This document shows positions 5,645 to 7,562 of a stretch of 7,562 nt of DNA, one piece after another (the stretch's first letter is position 1; each line of letters starts with the position of its first letter). Location of the stretch: assembly GCA_003694325.1 (NCBI GenBank), contig RFKJ01000675.1:1-7562 (forward strand), read 5' to 3'. The stretch is from Deltaproteobacteria bacterium. Lineage in GTDB: Bacteria; Myxococcota_A; UBA796; UBA2385. Below the pieces are notes generated by a model that saw only the letters and a list, made by a program, of their open reading frames with translations, was not told the origin of the DNA and did not search any database. The position numbers and the translations under genes were made by a program.

Positions 5645-7378
5645 TTGGCCCGATTCATCGGCGACTACGAAGTGCTCAGCGAACTGGGCGTCGGCCATTT
5701 CGGCACGGTCTACCTCGCGGCGGGCGAGACCCCGGCCCGGGGCCGGGTCCCGGCGAAGCGGCGCCTTGTGGCCATCAAGAAGCTGCGCGACTCGGCGGAT
5801 CCGCGGTCGGTGGACCTGCTGCTCCAGGAATTCGCCCTCCTCGAGCAGGTCAAGCATCGGGGCATCGTCCGGGTCTACGAGTACCTTGAGGTGGACCACG
5901 CCGTCGTCATGGAGCACATCCACGGCGTCACCCTCCGGCAGGTCCTGGAGGAGCTGGCGCGGGCCCGGGAGCAGGTGTTCACCGAAGCCGCGGTGGAGAT
6001 CGGCTGCGAGCTGGCCGACGCCCTCTACCAGGCCTACACGACCCCGGGGGACAACGGCGAGCCCCTGCAGCTCGTCCACCGGGACCTCAAGCCGGCCAAT
6101 GTCATGCTCACGCCCCAGGGCGAGGTGAAGATCCTCGATTTCGGGTTGGCGCGGGTGGACAACGCCGACTTTGCCAAGGACGACCCGGAGCGCATCAAGG
6201 GCACGCCCATCTACATGGCGCCGGAGCAGGCGCGGGGCGAGGCGGTGGACCACCGCACGGACCTGTTCGCCCTCGGGCTCATCCTCTACGAGCTGTTGGA
6301 AGGCGAACCGGCCTACCGGGTGCCCGGGAACAGCCGGGACCCCCTGGCCGAGATCTACGCGGCCATCGAGGCCGGAGACCTGCGGCGACAGTGCGCGGAC
6401 CTGGAGTCTCGGCTGCCGGCGTTGGGGCCGGTGGTGTCGCGGCTGCTCCAGCGACGGCCCGAGGATCGCTACCAGACCGGCCACGACCTGCTCGTCGACC
6501 TGCGGCGGCAGCTCTACCGGGACCGGGGTTCGTACCTGAAGGAATTCTGCGAGTTCTTTTTCGGCGCGATCCACCCGATCCCCGATGCGCCGACGCTCGA
6601 TCTTGCGATACAGGCGATGCGGCACGGCGCCATCGACCTCATCCCCGCCGGGATCGACTCGGCCGAGCTGTTCGAACACATCCACGCGGGCCTGAACCGG
6701 ACTCAGTCGCTGCGGGAGCGCGAACGCCGGGCACTGCGCCTGCGCGGGCTGTGCCTGCGGCTGAACTCGGCCCGGCAGGAGGTGTCCCGGCACGTGGGCG
6801 AGCTGTGCTCTGATCTGGTCGAGGCCTATCAGGACCTGTCCACGCAGCTCGATCACATCGGCATGTCGAGCGAACTCAACTGCCTGCTGCGGCAGGAGCT
6901 CGACCTTGAGGCACTGCTGCGCACCACGCTGGAGTACCTGCTCAGCAAGGTCGGCTCGACCAACGCTGCGATCTTCCTCCCGTCGAGCACTGGTGAGTTC
7001 AGCCTCGGGGCCTACGTCAACTATGACCGGGCCAGGGAAGAGGCCGAGGTCATGCTCGATCATCTCGCTTCAGCCTTTGCGCCTAGGTTTGAGGACCAGA
7101 CCGGCTCAGTGTGGATCCGCCAGGCGGATGAACTCGAGCTCTGGATGGGAGACGAATCCCACTGGCTGGAGGATTGCGAGACACTGGTCGTGCCCTGCCA
7201 CGAAGGAGGAGAGTGTCTGGCGGTCCTGACGGCGTTCCGAAAGCGGCACACGCAGTTCACTGATGCGGATCGCATCATCATCGAGACACTCGGCAAACTC
7301 TTCGGCAAGCAGCTCGCCCGCGTGATCAGCATCCACCATCGCCATATCCCAAAGGACAAGTGGGGCGCAGGTGAGTAG
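5645..7378 (+). CDS. Ser/Thr protein kinase fused to a C-terminal GAF-like domain
   Basis: The 577-residue protein opens with a complete Hanks-type kinase domain (about 8-290). Visible motifs: glycine loop GVGHFG (15-20), VAIKK with catalytic K45, probable alphaC Glu E62, HRDLKPAN (145-152) with catalytic D147 and N152, DFG (165-167), GTPIYMAPE (186-194) and DLFALG (206-211). Such kinases transfer phosphate from ATP to Ser/Thr on partner proteins, often including FHA proteins. HRD is intact, so regulation by activation-loop phosphorylation is expected. Helices at 350-420 lead to a GAF-like domain (about 420-562), starting DLEALLRTTLEYLLSKVG and ending near LGKLFGKQLARV, followed by HHRHIPKDKWG. 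GAF domains bind small ligands or mediate dimerisation. No membrane helix is present, so it is probably cytoplasmic. The 3' third has lower GC and more A/T-ending codons than the kinase part, suggesting the fused part has another history. I recall similar GAF tails in Planctomycetes; this is from memory. The nearby FHA-like proteins are candidate partners. Confidence 0.92.
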   Translation: MARFIGDYEVLSELGVGHFGTVYLAAGETPARGRVPAKRRLVAIKKLRDSADPRSVDLLLQEFALLEQVKHRGIVRVYEYLEVDHAVVMEHIHGVTLRQVLEELARAREQVFTEAAVEIGCELADALYQAYTTPGDNGEPLQLVHRDLKPANVMLTPQGEVKILDFGLARVDNADFAKDDPERIKGTPIYMAPEQARGEAVDHRTDLFALGLILYELLEGEPAYRVPGNSRDPLAEIYAAIEAGDLRRQCADLESRLPALGPVVSRLLQRRPEDRYQTGHDLLVDLRRQLYRDRGSYLKEFCEFFFGAIHPIPDAPTLDLAIQAMRHGAIDLIPAGIDSAELFEHIHAGLNRTQSLRERERRALRLRGLCLRLNSARQEVSRHVGELCSDLVEAYQDLSTQLDHIGMSSELNCLLRQELDLEALLRTTLEYLLSKVGSTNAAIFLPSSTGEFSLGAYVNYDRAREEAEVMLDHLASAFAPRFEDQTGSVWIRQADELELWMGDESHWLEDCETLVVPCHEGGECLAVLTAFRKRHTQFTDADRIIIETLGKLFGKQLARVISIHHRHIPKDKWGAGE

Positions 7379-7429
7379 CACGCCCGCGGGCCCGGCTGAA
7401 AAAGCGCAGCGCCGAGCGCGTGGGCGTGC
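7378..7429. terminator. Inverted repeat after the kinase gene, candidate bidirectional terminator
   Basis: GCACGCCC (7378-7385) and GGGCGTGC (7422-7429) are perfectly complementary; GCG and CGC extend the stem by three pairs across a 2-nt bulge. The left arm begins on the last base of the kinase stop and the right arm is 33 bp from the stop of the convergent minus-strand gene. The loop is 36 nt and GC-rich apart from CTGAAAAAG. No T-run follows on either strand, so this is a weak call. Confidence 0.3.
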
Positions 7430-7462
7430 GATCCATCGGCGGTGCGCCGAAACGGGCGATGG

Positions 7463-7562
7463 TTACTTCTTCCTGCGCATCCAGCCCTTGAGCTTGTCCG
7501 AAACGGAGACCCCCTCCGGATCACCAACGGGTTGCTGAGCCGGCGGCGGTTCGGGGGTCAAC
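7463..7562 (-). CDS. C-terminal end of an unidentified protein running off the right edge
   Basis: Read on the minus strand, a frame open from the window edge encodes 33 residues before TAA (7463-7465). The order is LTPEPPPAQQP, then VGDPEGVSVS, then DKLKGWMRRKK. A Pro/Gln-rich linker followed by a short amphipathic, Lys/Arg-rich tail is typical of a protein terminus. The composition is protein-like, and codons here are less GC-restricted than in most of the window, like the end of the neighbouring kinase gene. Nothing identifies the family. It converges with the kinase across an 84-bp gap. Confidence 0.6.
   Translation of the reverse strand, partial: LTPEPPPAQQPVGDPEGVSVSDKLKGWMRRKK

Noticed and set aside
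5291..7063. A 590-codon antisense open frame over the kinase
   Set aside because: All kinase motifs lie on the plus strand. The antisense product shows no domain pattern and extends across the neighbouring gene and the control region.

Overview
The window is very GC-rich bacterial DNA with strong G/C bias at third codon positions, which also leaves long empty reading frames opposite most genes. The best lineage hint is a small secreted protein with a MYXO-CTERM-like tail (Cys motif, hydrophobic helix, Arg cluster) behind Asp/Gly/Thr repeats. Together with a Ser/Thr kinase, FHA-like and vWA proteins, this suggests Myxococcota or a related deltaproteobacterial-type lineage. The C-terminal part of the kinase instead recalls planctomycete GAF-domain proteins, so the assignment is tentative.

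Left part (1-1200, + strand): the C-terminal end of a protein resembling the tail of PHP-domain (CehA/McbA-type) metallohydrolases. It is followed by a two-gene unit: a 76-residue HMA metal-binding protein with a GMSCGGC loop, and a secreted protein of 18 xxD(G/T/S)G-type pentads with the MYXO-CTERM-like end.

Middle (1203-5537): two membrane genes are transcribed divergently from a 178-bp gap. The minus-strand gene encodes an N-terminal FHA-like domain, one membrane helix, a coiled coil and a large unrecognised exported domain. The plus-strand gene encodes about six membrane helices followed by a C-terminal FHA-like domain. The two FHA-like modules resemble each other and both lack the usual phosphothreonine-binding Arg and Ser. 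A vWA protein overlaps the six-helix gene by 4 nt; it has an N-terminal export signal with a possible lipobox, an intact MIDAS, and a C-terminal membrane anchor.

Right part (5538-7562): a Ser/Thr kinase (TTG start, all catalytic motifs intact) fused to a GAF-like domain without a membrane helix. It has its own promoter-like element and a leader hairpin, and converges with the 3' end of an unidentified minus-strand gene.

Inferred working model: the cytoplasmic kinase-GAF protein, the two membrane FHA-like proteins and the exported vWA protein form a membrane signalling module. Three transcription units share a dodecamer TCGCG(C/G)TA(A/C/G)(A/G)GT shortly before their starts, a candidate -10-type element. 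No tRNA, rRNA, CRISPR array or mobile element was recognised, and no gene-free stretch exceeds 300 bp.
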